Part shown: positions 26,554 through 35,809 of the stretch, piece by piece | Layout: each line of letters starts with the position of its first letter | Numbering within the stretch: position 1 is the stretch's first letter | NCBI GenBank assembly: GCA_026003935.1 | Contig: BPIE01000002.1 | Location: 191,906 to 255,905, forward strand | Direction of reading: 5' to 3' | Length of the DNA stretch: 64,000 nt | Origin: Tepidiforma sp. | GTDB taxonomy: Bacteria; Chloroflexota; Dehalococcoidia; Tepidiformales; Tepidiformaceae | The notes under the pieces: generated by a model | The model's database searches: none | Seen by the model: only the letters and a program-made list of their open reading frames with translations | Told to the model about the DNA's origin: nothing | Made by a program: the position numbers and the translations under genes

Positions 26554-26557
<4 letters not shown>
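25598..26557 (-). CDS. Heme b (gamma) subunit of type II DMSO-reductase-family enzyme
   Basis: 319 residues. N-terminal signal segment (about 8-33), then the ethylbenzene-dehydrogenase-like heme-binding fold. Recognisable parts are FIRVEWNDQSEN, the segment PSVCMGQPDAGVNIWYWRAD whose Met is the expected axial heme ligand, DAYPFTDDTFFTARGAGNP and WAVVFSREF. A C-terminal helix (about 290-312) with a short basic tail would anchor it to the membrane, unlike soluble EbdC/DdhC. It is expected to pass electrons between the Fe-S beta subunit and the respiratory chain. It overlaps the beta subunit gene by four bases. Confidence 0.85.
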
Positions 26558-28213
<1,656 letters not shown>

Positions 28214-28230
<17 letters not shown>

Positions 28231-28495
28231 CTAGCTCCCCGGGTTTTCTTCCGTAGACAGAACGGATTATTTCGCGGACGAAGCTCTCACCTCTTCGACG
28301 GTAGATTTCATGGGTACCGACAAAGTAGGGAGAAGCGAACATCCGGAGTGCCTTTTCTGGTGGCATGGCCATGAGTGCGTATTCTTCTACGATACACCGT
28401 GCCATTACGGCATCCTGGTCGACGGCATCTGGTACGGGGAATCTGGTGGCGACGAAGGCGTAGGGGTCGTCCAGTTCGAATTCTTTCTCTGTCAT
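28214..28495 (-). CDS. Small uncharacterised protein between alpha and beta genes
   Basis: 93 residues, not recognised. Acidic N-terminus (MTEKEFELDDPYAFVATRFP), then a predicted helical middle (AVMARCIVEEYALMAMPPEK) and a basic, aromatic end (GTHEIYRRRGESFVREIIRS). No membrane helix or signal peptide. It starts two bases after the alpha stop codon and overlaps the beta start by 17 bases, so it must be made together with both subunits. An assembly factor, small subunit or second chaperone are all possible; the sequence does not decide. Confidence 0.75.
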
Positions 28496-28497
28496 GT

Positions 28498-31400
28498 TCA
28501 GGCCCTCCGGACGGTGACGAGGTTCCCTGCGAGGTAGCGGTCCATGACGGGGCTGGTGCGGGAGGGGGACATACCGTCCTGGGCGGTGGCCCACTTGCCC
28601 TGCCCGTTGAGGCCGCCGTCTTCAGCTTTGGTAATGCGGACAAGTGTCTCTTTGGGGACGGTGTTGACGGCGTGGTTGTCGGCTTCTCCACCGAAGATAA
28701 AGGCCTGGGCGACCTTGGCCTTGTGGAAGAGGTGGTCGGTCATGTGCATGGGCATTGACCAGTCGCGGGTGACGCTCTGGTGGGAGCCGTAGCGGAAGTT
28801 TGACTGGTAGCCGGTATCGGCGGAGACGGCGCGCCCATCGGCGCGGGTCTCGTGAGCGAGGACGGTTTTTTCGGTCGCTCCGAAGCCACCGTGCTTGGTC
28901 ATGACGACTCCACGGGGGTATGCCGGGTTGATCTTCACCCGGAGCATGAGACGGGCGACCTTGTAGCGGGGGTCATCCGGGGTCCAGCCGAAGAAGGGCC
29001 GGTCGGCCGGGTTGGCGTCGACCCAGACGTAGTCGCCTTCTTCGACGCCGAGTTCGCGGGCGTCTTCGGGGTTCATGTGCAGCTGCTGGTCTCCGACGCT
29101 CGCCATGCGCCGGTCGGCGCGGTAGGGGTCGGTGAAATCGGTGGCATAGAGGTTCATCCAGTCGGTGACGGACCAAGATGAGTGGACGGTGTGCCGGGTC
29201 TTGGGGGTGAGGAAGTAGAAGCGGAAGCCTTGCTCCCAGAGGGGATTTTTCGTCTGTTTGACCTGTGCCCAGGGCAGCTTGATGTTGCGGATGGTGCGAT
29301 GTTCGGGGTCGACGTCTTCGGGCGGGATGCCATAGTCTTCTGGCCGGATGAGAGGGTTGGAGGAGACGATGACGTTTGGGAGGTATGGGGTGGCCTCGGG
29401 GCCTTCTCGATGGACGATGAAGTTTTCGCCGTACTCGATAGCCTCGGGGATGTCACAGTACGAATTCATGCGGCCAGTGTCGGTATGGAAGGGGATGTTG
29501 TCGTGGATTTGCTCGTAGTAGGGCACGCGCGGGTAGGAGCGGAACAACATGAGTGCTGAGCCTGGTTCGCCATACTTGCCGGCGAGGATGTCATCGACGC
29601 GGTACCCGCTGGTGGTCCCGGAGGAATCGAGGAGCCGCTGGAGGTAGATGTCGGCGCGGCCTTCGAGGGCGAATTTCCAGTAGTTGGCGAAGCGTTCGTC
29701 GCCGGTGAGTTCGGCAAGGGCCCTGGCGACGCCCGCCATGATTGCGATGTCGTCTTTGGTATCGAAGATTGGGTGGATGCCTCCCTTCCAAATTTGCAGG
29801 AAGGGATTTTGGCAGGATGCAGTGACCTCCACCTGCTGAGTTTCGAGCCAAGAATTCGCCGGCAAGACGAAGTCGGAGTACTCACAGGAGAGCGTCATCT
29901 CGATGTCCTGCGTAATGATCATATCGATCTTTGGCAGGACATTGAAGATGACCATGTAGAGCCACTTGGCGTTATTTATGAGGTTGACGTTTGTTGTCCA
30001 GATGACCTTCGTGGGGGTGGGCATGTGCGTCTTGCCAGTGAAGACTTTTCGCCCATATTTCGGCGTGTCGACGATGAGGGCACGGTCACCGTGGTCCCAG
30101 AAGGCCGGCTCTTCGTCCTTGGTGTAAGCGTGAGCTTTGATGTCCCTGCCGGGTGCGGAGGGGTCGAGATTCGGCTCGAACGGGTCTTCGGCGATCCATC
30201 CCTTGAAGCCGGGGCCGGTTTCGGGGGTTCCCTGAAAGAGGGCAGCTTTGTAGTTGCCGGCCCAGGAGTACATGCCAGCTCCGGAACGGCCGACGTTGCC
30301 AGTGAGCATGAGTGGGAGGTGGACAGCGCGGTTGTGGAGGGTGGCGTGGAACCAGTGGTTGATCCCTTCGCCGACGTGGATGGCGACCGGCTTGATGGTT
30401 GCGATGTCGAGCGCGAGCCGCTCGATGAGCTCGGCGGGGGCGCCGGAGATCTCTGCCGCGGTGGCGACGTCATAGTCGCGGAGATGGAGCCGGTAGGCCT
30501 CCCAGAGGGTCGTGACCTGCAATTCGCGCCCGTCGAGGGTACGGACGGCGCCGGAGTATTCAAGCTGCGGGTCGATGCCTCGTGATGTTAGGCGGTCGCC
30601 GACATCGTCGCGGGTGATGGGCTGGAGGGAGCGGGACTTGGCGTCGTAGACGACATAGTCCTGGAGCTTCGCGTACTGGTCACTGGTGAGTCCTTGGACT
30701 TTGAAGCTGGGGCCGTTTGGGTCGAGGGCAGGGCGGTAGCCGGGGAAAATGTCGCGCGGGTCGAGGCGCTTGAGCGTGTCGGTCCGGATGAGCAGCGGGA
30801 GGTCGGTGAACCGCTTGACGAAGTCGGCGTCGTAGAGGTTGCGATCCATCAGAATGCGGGCGATGGCGAGGAAGATGGCCGTGTCGCCGAGACCGGGGCG
30901 GCATGGGATCCAGTAGTCGGCCTTTGTCGCTGGCGGGGAGTATTCGGGGGTGATGGTCACGATCTTGCCGCCACGCTCCATGAGCTCGATGAAGAAGTGG
31001 GCATCGGCCATCTTGTTTTCGACGAGGTTTTTCCCGACGCCGATGTGGAGCCGGGCGTTGCGCATGTCGTTGAAGTCGCAGTCGGAATTCTGGAGGCCGG
31101 TGACGAAGGGGGTGCCCGGTGCCTGGTCGCCGTGCCAGGTGTAGTTGGACCAGTTCCGGCCACCGCGTGCCTGTTCGGGCGGGACGCCGCGCACATGGAC
31201 GTCGAGGAGCGCCATCATGTTGGACATGCGGTACATGCCGTATTTGCCGAGGACGCCGAGGAGCCCCATGCCGCCGCGCAGCTTGAACGTTCGGGTGCCG
31301 GCGCCCCCCATCTCCTCGACCATTTCTGGCTGGTAGCCTTCCTCGAGGAGGATTCGCTTCCCTTCTTCGCCGGAGTAGCGACGGGCGACAGCTTCGAGGC

Positions 31401-31944
31401 CACGCGCGGCGTAGCGAAAGGCTTCATCCCATGTGACGTTGACGAAGGTATCCCTGCCGCGGGCGTCGAAGAGGTATTTGGAGCGGGCCTGGGCGTCGAG
31501 GGGCGGGAAGCCGTCATCGGCCCAGGCTTTCCAGCCTTTGCGGATCATGGGACCGCGGAGGCGGTACGGGCCGTAGATGCGCCGGGTGAGGGTTGCGCCC
31601 TTGTTGCAGCCGCGGGGGTTCCAGGCCGCGGTGGCGAAGTTGCCTGCCGGGTCACCGACGTCCTGGCAGTCGTAGTTTTGTTCGGTGCGGATGACGACTC
31701 CGTTGCGAACGAACGCACGGAGGCGGCAGTTATGGGTGCAGTTCGGGGCGCAGACGAAGGTGAACGAGCTGTCGTACGCATACTGGTCGCGATAGAGGCG
31801 TTCCCAGCCGCGGTTCGGGTAGTACTGGAGCGGATTGGCGACGCCGGACGCGGCCTCGAGGAAGGTGAGACGAGCCCCTGCATAGGCCGCGGTGCCTGCT
31901 GCTGCGAGACCTGCTGAGAGCTTGATGAACTGTCGGCGGTCCAT
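28498..31944 (-). CDS. Molybdopterin oxidoreductase alpha subunit, nitrite oxidoreductase/nitrate reductase-like
   Basis: 1148 residues. The N-terminus has a twin-arginine signal (MDRRQFIKLSAGLAAAGTAA), so the folded enzyme should be exported. An N-terminal [4Fe-4S] site is visible as CAPNCTHNC with a later Cys in RGCNKG. The molybdopterin domains follow (GDQAPGTPFVTGLQNSDCD; IPCRPGLGDTAIFLAIARIL; VLPANSWLETQQVEVT), and a C-terminal substrate-closing domain (WVDANPADRPFFGW; GGEADNHAVNTVPKETLVRI). Length and beta-subunit similarity place it in the type II DMSO-reductase family near NxrA/NarG. Whether it oxidises nitrite, reduces nitrate or handles another oxyanion cannot be told from sequence alone. 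It is the first gene of the operon. Confidence 0.85.
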   Translation of the reverse strand: MDRRQFIKLSAGLAAAGTAAYAGARLTFLEAASGVANPLQYYPNRGWERLYRDQYAYDSSFTFVCAPNCTHNCRLRAFVRNGVVIRTEQNYDCQDVGDPAGNFATAAWNPRGCNKGATLTRRIYGPYRLRGPMIRKGWKAWADDGFPPLDAQARSKYLFDARGRDTFVNVTWDEAFRYAARGLEAVARRYSGEEGKRILLEEGYQPEMVEEMGGAGTRTFKLRGGMGLLGVLGKYGMYRMSNMMALLDVHVRGVPPEQARGGRNWSNYTWHGDQAPGTPFVTGLQNSDCDFNDMRNARLHIGVGKNLVENKMADAHFFIELMERGGKIVTITPEYSPPATKADYWIPCRPGLGDTAIFLAIARILMDRNLYDADFVKRFTDLPLLIRTDTLKRLDPRDIFPGYRPALDPNGPSFKVQGLTSDQYAKLQDYVVYDAKSRSLQPITRDDVGDRLTSRGIDPQLEYSGAVRTLDGRELQVTTLWEAYRLHLRDYDVATAAEISGAPAELIERLALDIATIKPVAIHVGEGINHWFHATLHNRAVHLPLMLTGNVGRSGAGMYSWAGNYKAALFQGTPETGPGFKGWIAEDPFEPNLDPSAPGRDIKAHAYTKDEEPAFWDHGDRALIVDTPKYGRKVFTGKTHMPTPTKVIWTTNVNLINNAKWLYMVIFNVLPKIDMIITQDIEMTLSCEYSDFVLPANSWLETQQVEVTASCQNPFLQIWKGGIHPIFDTKDDIAIMAGVARALAELTGDERFANYWKFALEGRADIYLQRLLDSSGTTSGYRVDDILAGKYGEPGSALMLFRSYPRVPYYEQIHDNIPFHTDTGRMNSYCDIPEAIEYGENFIVHREGPEATPYLPNVIVSSNPLIRPEDYGIPPEDVDPEHRTIRNIKLPWAQVKQTKNPLWEQGFRFYFLTPKTRHTVHSSWSVTDWMNLYATDFTDPYRADRRMASVGDQQLHMNPEDARELGVEEGDYVWVDANPADRPFFGWTPDDPRYKVARLMLRVKINPAYPRGVVMTKHGGFGATEKTVLAHETRADGRAVSADTGYQSNFRYGSHQSVTRDWSMPMHMTDHLFHKAKVAQAFIFGGEADNHAVNTVPKETLVRITKAEDGGLNGQGKWATAQDGMSPSRTSPVMDRYLAGNLVTVRRA

Positions 31945-31977
31945 GGTGCCTCCCGGGTGCCTTGCGGTGACGGTCCG

Positions 31978-31983
31978 AGCATG
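31978..31983 (-). promoter_or_regulatory. Candidate -10 box CATGCT of the molybdoenzyme operon
   Basis: CATGCT on the minus strand begins 29.5 bases from the centre of the Crp/Fnr-type palindrome. That puts the palindrome near -41.5, the class II activator position. A GGGAGG ribosome-binding site precedes the alpha ATG. Confidence 0.45.
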
Positions 31984-32005
31984 ACCCCGCGCTCACCGCG
32001 ACGAT

Positions 32006-32019
32006 GTGACAATGGTCAC
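32006..32019. promoter_or_regulatory. Crp/Fnr-type operator, perfect palindrome
   Basis: GTGAC-AATG-GTCAC is a perfect 5-4-5 palindrome of the Crp/Fnr superfamily type. It lies between the molybdoenzyme operon and the divergent Crp/Fnr-type regulator gene and could control both. Confidence 0.7.
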
Positions 32020-32070
32020 GGGTGGGGAGCTCGCCAGACAGGACGAATGGCTCTCATTTCGAGGGTCGAT

Positions 32071-32107
32071 TGAACCCATATTGTTCATCCATCGATGCTT
32101 TCGATGG
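32071..32107. promoter_or_regulatory. Two further inverted repeats before the regulator gene
   Basis: TGAAC-N7-GTTCA (32071-32087) and CCATCGA-tgctt-TCGATGG (32089-32107) stand next to each other upstream of the regulator gene. They could be operators or leader structure; neither fits a Crp box. Confidence 0.35.
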
Positions 32108-32147
32108 CGAGCGTGACCGGCGTGCGGCCGGGGGCGAGAATGGGGCT

Positions 32148-32828
32148 ATGCCTGTCGAGGCTGTCGACGTCCTGGCAATTCCGCACTTCGCTTCGCTCGG
32201 GGAGCGGGAAGCGGAGACCGTTGCACCGCTGCTCCGCGAGGTCCGACTGGGTTCGCGGGAATTGCTGATGGCCGAGGGGGACGAGTGCGGCGGGTTTTAT
32301 TTCGTCCGGAGCGGTTCCGTACGGCTCTTCAGGACGGGGGCCGATGGGCGGCAGCAGACGCTGCGCGTTGCGTCGGCAGGGGAGACGTTCGGCGAGGTGC
32401 CTATTTTTGATGGGGGACCGAACCCGGCCAGCGTGGAGGCATTGGAGGAGGCGGAAGTGATCCTGGTCCCGACGAGCGTGGCGATGGTGCTGGTAGAACG
32501 GTACCCGGCGGTGGCGAGGGCTCTACTGAAGCATTTGGCTGTCCGACTGCGTGCGTTCAATGAGCTCGTTGAGCAGCTTTCGCTCCAGACGGTGCAGCAA
32601 CGCCTCGCCCGGTACCTGTACCTCGAGGCGCGGGAGCGAGGCAGAGCCACGGAGCGGGGCGTCGAACTCGAACGCCGACTGAGCGGAGAGGACCTGGCAA
32701 CGCTCCTGGGGAGCGTGCGCGAGGTAGTGGCGAGGACGATGAAGGGGCTGGAATCGGCCGGGGTCATCGAGGTGGAGCGGCACCGGTACATTGTGCGGGA
32801 CCTGGAGGGACTTCGGCGCTATCTCTGA
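32148..32828 (+). CDS. Crp/Fnr family transcriptional regulator
   Basis: 226 residues. N-terminal cyclic-nucleotide-binding-type beta roll (REVRLGSRELLMAEGDECGG; FYFVRSGSVRLFRTG; GETFGEVPIFDGGPN), a dimer helix, and a C-terminal winged helix (SGEDLATLLGSVREVVARTM) with the E-x3-R recognition pattern. Only one Cys is present, so it is not an Fe-S FNR. A heme- or NO-sensing Dnr/Nnr-like or redox-independent type is more likely. Its position between the two Crp-box-controlled units suggests that it regulates both. The ATG at 32148 is chosen because the beta roll begins soon after; an upstream frame has no domain homology. It ends 10 bases inside the convergent membrane-protein gene. Confidence 0.88.
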   Translation: MPVEAVDVLAIPHFASLGEREAETVAPLLREVRLGSRELLMAEGDECGGFYFVRSGSVRLFRTGADGRQQTLRVASAGETFGEVPIFDGGPNPASVEALEEAEVILVPTSVAMVLVERYPAVARALLKHLAVRLRAFNELVEQLSLQTVQQRLARYLYLEARERGRATERGVELERRLSGEDLATLLGSVREVVARTMKGLESAGVIEVERHRYIVRDLEGLRRYL

Positions 32829-34144
32829 GCGGGGCGGGGACCTGATGGCGCAGAGGTGAGCGGTTCGGAAGAGGGGGCAGCCGGCCGAGTGATGAACGTA
32901 GCGGCCAGGGCTGCGCTTGCGGAGAAGCCAGCGACCAGCCAGGCAGCCCCGGCGGCCCGGAGCAGCGGGAGCAGCGCGAGGAGCGCGGCGAGCGCCCCCA
33001 GGATCGTGCCGCAAAGGAGGGCAGCGTATGCGCTGACGGCCAGCCAGTGGGGATAGAGGTCGGCGGTCCCGGGCGTCGACTGCCGCCCGGCCAGAGGCGC
33101 AAATCGGTGATACCACGCGAGAAATGGGACGATCTTGAAGCTATTGGCGATGAGGGTGGAGCCTGCCCAGCCGCCCAGGAGCAGGAAGCCGCACGCGATG
33201 GTCACGGCGCTCTGTCCGGGATGACCGGAAGGGGACGTGAGAACTGCCACGGGGGCGCAAAGGAGCGCCAGGGCGAGGAACCAGAACGAGGCGACGGTTG
33301 CCGTTCCATAGAGGCCGAGTTTTCGGCGAAGGCGATGGCGGTAGAGGCTACAAACGTCGGCCAGCCACGCCGACGCGGCCAGGGCGAGCGTCGCTTCGAA
33401 TCCGAATCGGGCCGCCACGGGAAGTTCGGCTGCGTGGACCGGGAAGGCCAAGAGTGCGAGGGCGAAGAACACCGAGGGGAAGGCGCTCCGAAATCGCGGG
33501 ACAGGGCCGCGGATGAGAGCGAACATCGGGAGGAGGCGGTACGTGACACCGGAGATTGCGACTCCAAGCCAGCCGATGAGACCGAGGTGTGCGTGGGCTG
33601 CGACGAGGCCCGGAGTTACGGGGAACCACCCAAAGTGGAGTGCGAGGGCCCATGTGAGACCCGCGAGTACTGTGAGGAGGAGGAGGAGATGCGCCAAACG
33701 AAGGCCGGTGAGCTCCGGCGAGGTCGCTCTAGCCGAGATGAGCGGCCGCGCAGCAGCAACGAGGTAGGTCGAGACGCCGGCAACGGCGAGGAGTGCGCCG
33801 CCGGCGAGCAGCGGGGGTCGCCACGCTGCGAACGAGCTAACGAGGAGCAGCACGCCGCCGGCAAGGAGCGCAAATGCAGCCTGTGCAAGCACCCCGATGG
33901 GCTGGCGGCCTTCAAGGACAGTTGGCAGGAGCTGTAATGTGGCACCCATGATAGACAGGGTGAGCCAGCCGAGGATGACCGCGTGGACTGCGGCGAGCAG
34001 AGCGGGCGTCGATGGTCCGGCAAGCGTTTCCGGAGCGGCGAACAGCAGCGCGCTTCCAGCGAGCGCCAGGCCGAGCGGGGCCGTCACCAAGAAGGGGGCA
34101 ACTACCCGGGCCGGGGGAACGGTGCCGGGCTGGTGACCGCTCAT
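32819..34144 (-). CDS. 12-helix membrane protein, heme-copper-oxidase subunit I/NnrS-like
   Basis: 441 residues with about twelve hydrophobic segments and a short polar C-terminus. His residues sit in helices: H54 in AAVHAVILGWLTLSIMG, a cluster in VAAHAHLGLIGWLGVAISGV, and another in ADLYPHWLAVSAY. This pattern resembles the single-chain cytochrome-oxidase-subunit-I-like and NnrS heme proteins often found beside nitrogen-oxide genes. A role in NO handling or electron transfer is inference. It overlaps the DUF2249 gene by four bases (ATGA). Confidence 0.65.
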   Translation of the reverse strand: MSGHQPGTVPPARVVAPFLVTAPLGLALAGSALLFAAPETLAGPSTPALLAAVHAVILGWLTLSIMGATLQLLPTVLEGRQPIGVLAQAAFALLAGGVLLLVSSFAAWRPPLLAGGALLAVAGVSTYLVAAARPLISARATSPELTGLRLAHLLLLLTVLAGLTWALALHFGWFPVTPGLVAAHAHLGLIGWLGVAISGVTYRLLPMFALIRGPVPRFRSAFPSVFFALALLAFPVHAAELPVAARFGFEATLALAASAWLADVCSLYRHRLRRKLGLYGTATVASFWFLALALLCAPVAVLTSPSGHPGQSAVTIACGFLLLGGWAGSTLIANSFKIVPFLAWYHRFAPLAGRQSTPGTADLYPHWLAVSAYAALLCGTILGALAALLALLPLLRAAGAAWLVAGFSASAALAATFITRPAAPSSEPLTSAPSGPRPAQR

Positions 34145-34365
34145 GCGCTCGCTGCCCGCCAGATTCGGATGCGCGGGCCGTCGCCGGCATCACTGAACTC
34201 CCACGCGTAGCCTCGGCGCTCGAGCTCCGGGTAGAGGAGCCGAGGTTCGCGGTCCATGAGGGCGACGAGCTCGTCGCCCGCGCCGAGGCTGGCGAGCGCC
34301 TGGAGGATGCGCACCAGCGGCTGCGGCGGTTCGAGCCCGCGGTTGTCGAGGATGACCTGCGTCAT
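34141..34365 (-). CDS. DUF2249 domain protein
   Basis: 74 residues. The pattern LDNRGLEPPQPLVRILQAL followed by MDREPRLLYPELERRGYAWEF is the DUF2249 signature, a TusA-like fold. These small proteins recur in denitrification and respiratory clusters; their biochemical role is not established. The ATG is the predicted transcript start if the upstream Crp/Fnr box acts at -41.5, which would make the message leaderless. First gene of a two-gene unit with the 12-helix protein. Confidence 0.8.
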   Translation of the reverse strand: MTQVILDNRGLEPPQPLVRILQALASLGAGDELVALMDREPRLLYPELERRGYAWEFSDAGDGPRIRIWRAASA

Positions 34366-34371
34366 GCAAGA

Positions 34372-34413
34372 AAGATGCTGTCTCGCGGGCGGACGTGGTT
34401 TGACTTAGGTCAC
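34372..34413 (-). promoter_or_regulatory. Crp/Fnr-type operator and -10 box before DUF2249
   Basis: Plus-strand TTGAC-TTAG-GTCAC (34400-34413) is a near-perfect Crp/Fnr-type box. On the minus strand CATCTT (34372-34377) begins 29.5 bases from its centre, the same spacing as before the molybdoenzyme operon. Confidence 0.65.
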
Positions 34414-34429
34414 ATTCGCGTGCTGCGCG

Positions 34430-35203
34430 TCAGCGGTTCTGCCAGCGGGGCGGGCGCTTTTCGAGGAATGAACGCATGCCCTCCTGTGCATCCTCCGACT
34501 GGGAAGCGGCAGCCATGAGCTCGACGGCGTAGGCGTAGGCGTCGTGCTGGCTCATTTCGACCTGGGTGTAGAAGCCGAGCTTGCCGACGCCCTTCGAGAA
34601 GGCGGAACCGCGGGTCGCGCGCTGGAGGAGGTCGAGCGTGGCGGATTCGAGCAGTTCGGCCGGGACGACGCGGTTGACGAGGCCCCACTGGAGCGCAGTC
34701 TGGGCGTCGATGGTGTCGCCGGTGAGCGCGAGCTCAAGGGCGTGTTTGCGGGCGATGGTGCGGCTCACGGCAACGAGCGGGGTGTGGCAGAACCAGCCGC
34801 CTTTGCCGCCGGGGGTCGCGAAGGCGGCGTCTTCGGAGGCGACGGCGAGGTCGCAGGTCGCGACGAGCTGACACCCCGCGGCGGTCGCGAGGCCATGGAC
34901 GCGGGCGATGACGACCTGGGGGATGCGCTGCATGGTCTCCATGAGCTCGGTGCAGGTCCAAAGCAGGTCGCGCATTTCCTTGAGGCCCGCGCCGGCCATT
35001 TCGGAGAAGTCGTGACCGGCGGAGAAGACGGGGCCGTTTCCGGCGAGGATGACACCGAGGGCATCAGATTCGCCGGCCTGCCGAAAAGCGTCGCGCAGTT
35101 CGCGCAGGTGGCCGATGGAGAGGGCGTTGCGGCGCTCGGGGCGGTTCATGGTGATGGTGATGTACGGGCCTTCGCGGTCGACGAGGATGTACTGGTAGGA
35201 CAT
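34430..35203 (-). CDS. Enoyl-CoA hydratase/isomerase family protein (ECHDC3-like)
   Basis: 257 residues. Crotonase fold with the oxyanion-hole motifs AGNGPVFSAGHDFSEM and HGLATAAGCQLVATCDLAVA, then FATPGGKGGWFCHTP, as in the ECHDC3 subgroup. The acidic pair typical of hydratases is not obvious, so hydratase activity is uncertain. Single gene. The reading frame stays open for about 230 bases upstream of the ATG without another start codon. Confidence 0.88.
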   Translation of the reverse strand: MSYQYILVDREGPYITITMNRPERRNALSIGHLRELRDAFRQAGESDALGVILAGNGPVFSAGHDFSEMAGAGLKEMRDLLWTCTELMETMQRIPQVVIARVHGLATAAGCQLVATCDLAVASEDAAFATPGGKGGWFCHTPLVAVSRTIARKHALELALTGDTIDAQTALQWGLVNRVVPAELLESATLDLLQRATRGSAFSKGVGKLGFYTQVEMSQHDAYAYAVELMAAASQSEDAQEGMRSFLEKRPPRWQNR

Positions 35204-35617
35204 GTGCCGCCTCCGGGACGTGGTTGGAGCGTCGCCGTAATGGTACGCCGGGCGAAGCGCGTCCGGGGGTCTGGAGGGCAGCTCGAGCGGCAGTGCGCCC
35301 CACGACGTGCCGGCCGGGAGCTGGAGGCTGAGGCCGATGGGACGGACGACCTCACAGGTGCGGGCTGTCCCGGGTTCGAGCGTTGCTGCGTCACCGGAGG
35401 GGAAGCCGATTTCGGCCCAGGGGAGGCGGCCGGCGGAGTCTTCTGCCTACGGCGCGCACCCTTCGAGGCGGGCGGGGGACCCCCGCGGCGAGGCCAACGC
35501 TTGCACCTGCACCATTGGGTCGGAGCCCCGCCTACGACTGGTAGGAGCAACGAGAGCACGGGAACCGGGGCGATCGTGGTGGTAACGACGGAGAAGCGAC
35601 ACCGGCGCAGGCGAAGG
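35204..35617. other. 414-base region without a confident gene
   Basis: No gene with start and ribosome-binding site was found. On the minus strand the frame of the enoyl-CoA hydratase stays open back to a TAG ending at 35447, and its translation has protein-like composition (FPSGDAATLEPGTARTCEVV). A 15-base palindrome GCGGGGG-A-CCCCCGC is at 35472-35486. It may hold a gene remnant. Confidence 0.4.
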
Positions 35618-35692
35618 TGGTACCCCCGGCAGGAATCGAACCTGCGCACATGGTTTAGGAAACCACTGCTCTGTCCGCTGAGCTACGGGGGC
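35618..35692 (-). tRNA. tRNA-Arg (anticodon CCT)
   Basis: Cloverleaf read on the minus strand: acceptor GCCCCCG / CGGGGGT, D-arm GCTC..GAGC, anticodon stem GTGGT / ACCAT with loop TTCCTAA (anticodon CCT), T-arm GCAGG-TTCGATT-CCTGC, discriminator A. The 3' CCA is encoded (35618-35620). The first acceptor pair is G1-U72. Confidence 0.92.
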
Positions 35693-35785
35693 CCGGCACT
35701 GCGCCTGGTCCAGTTTCTCATGGACGCGCCGCAAGACGGAACGGGCCAACCGGGGTTCTTCGAACACCGAGCGGGGTGTTGATGC

Positions 35786-35791
35786 TAGACT
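35786..35791 (+). promoter_or_regulatory. Probable -10 box TAGACT
   Basis: TAGACT begins 14 bases before an ATG at 35800 that opens only a 19-codon frame, and 24 bases before the GTG of the antiporter gene. Confidence 0.4.
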
Positions 35792-35809
35792 CCGTGCTCA
35801 TGCCGTTGA

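Noticed and set aside
35472..35486. Terminator from GCGGGGG-A-CCCCCGC
   Set aside because: The one-base centre cannot form a proper loop and there is no T-run.
35447..35767. Minus-strand frame containing VAQRTEQWFPKPCAQVRFLP
   Set aside because: This is the typical false translation of a tRNA gene.
34544..35782. 412-codon plus-strand frame crossing the tRNA-Arg gene
   Set aside because: Antisense to the enoyl-CoA hydratase and reads through a tRNA, which real genes rarely do.
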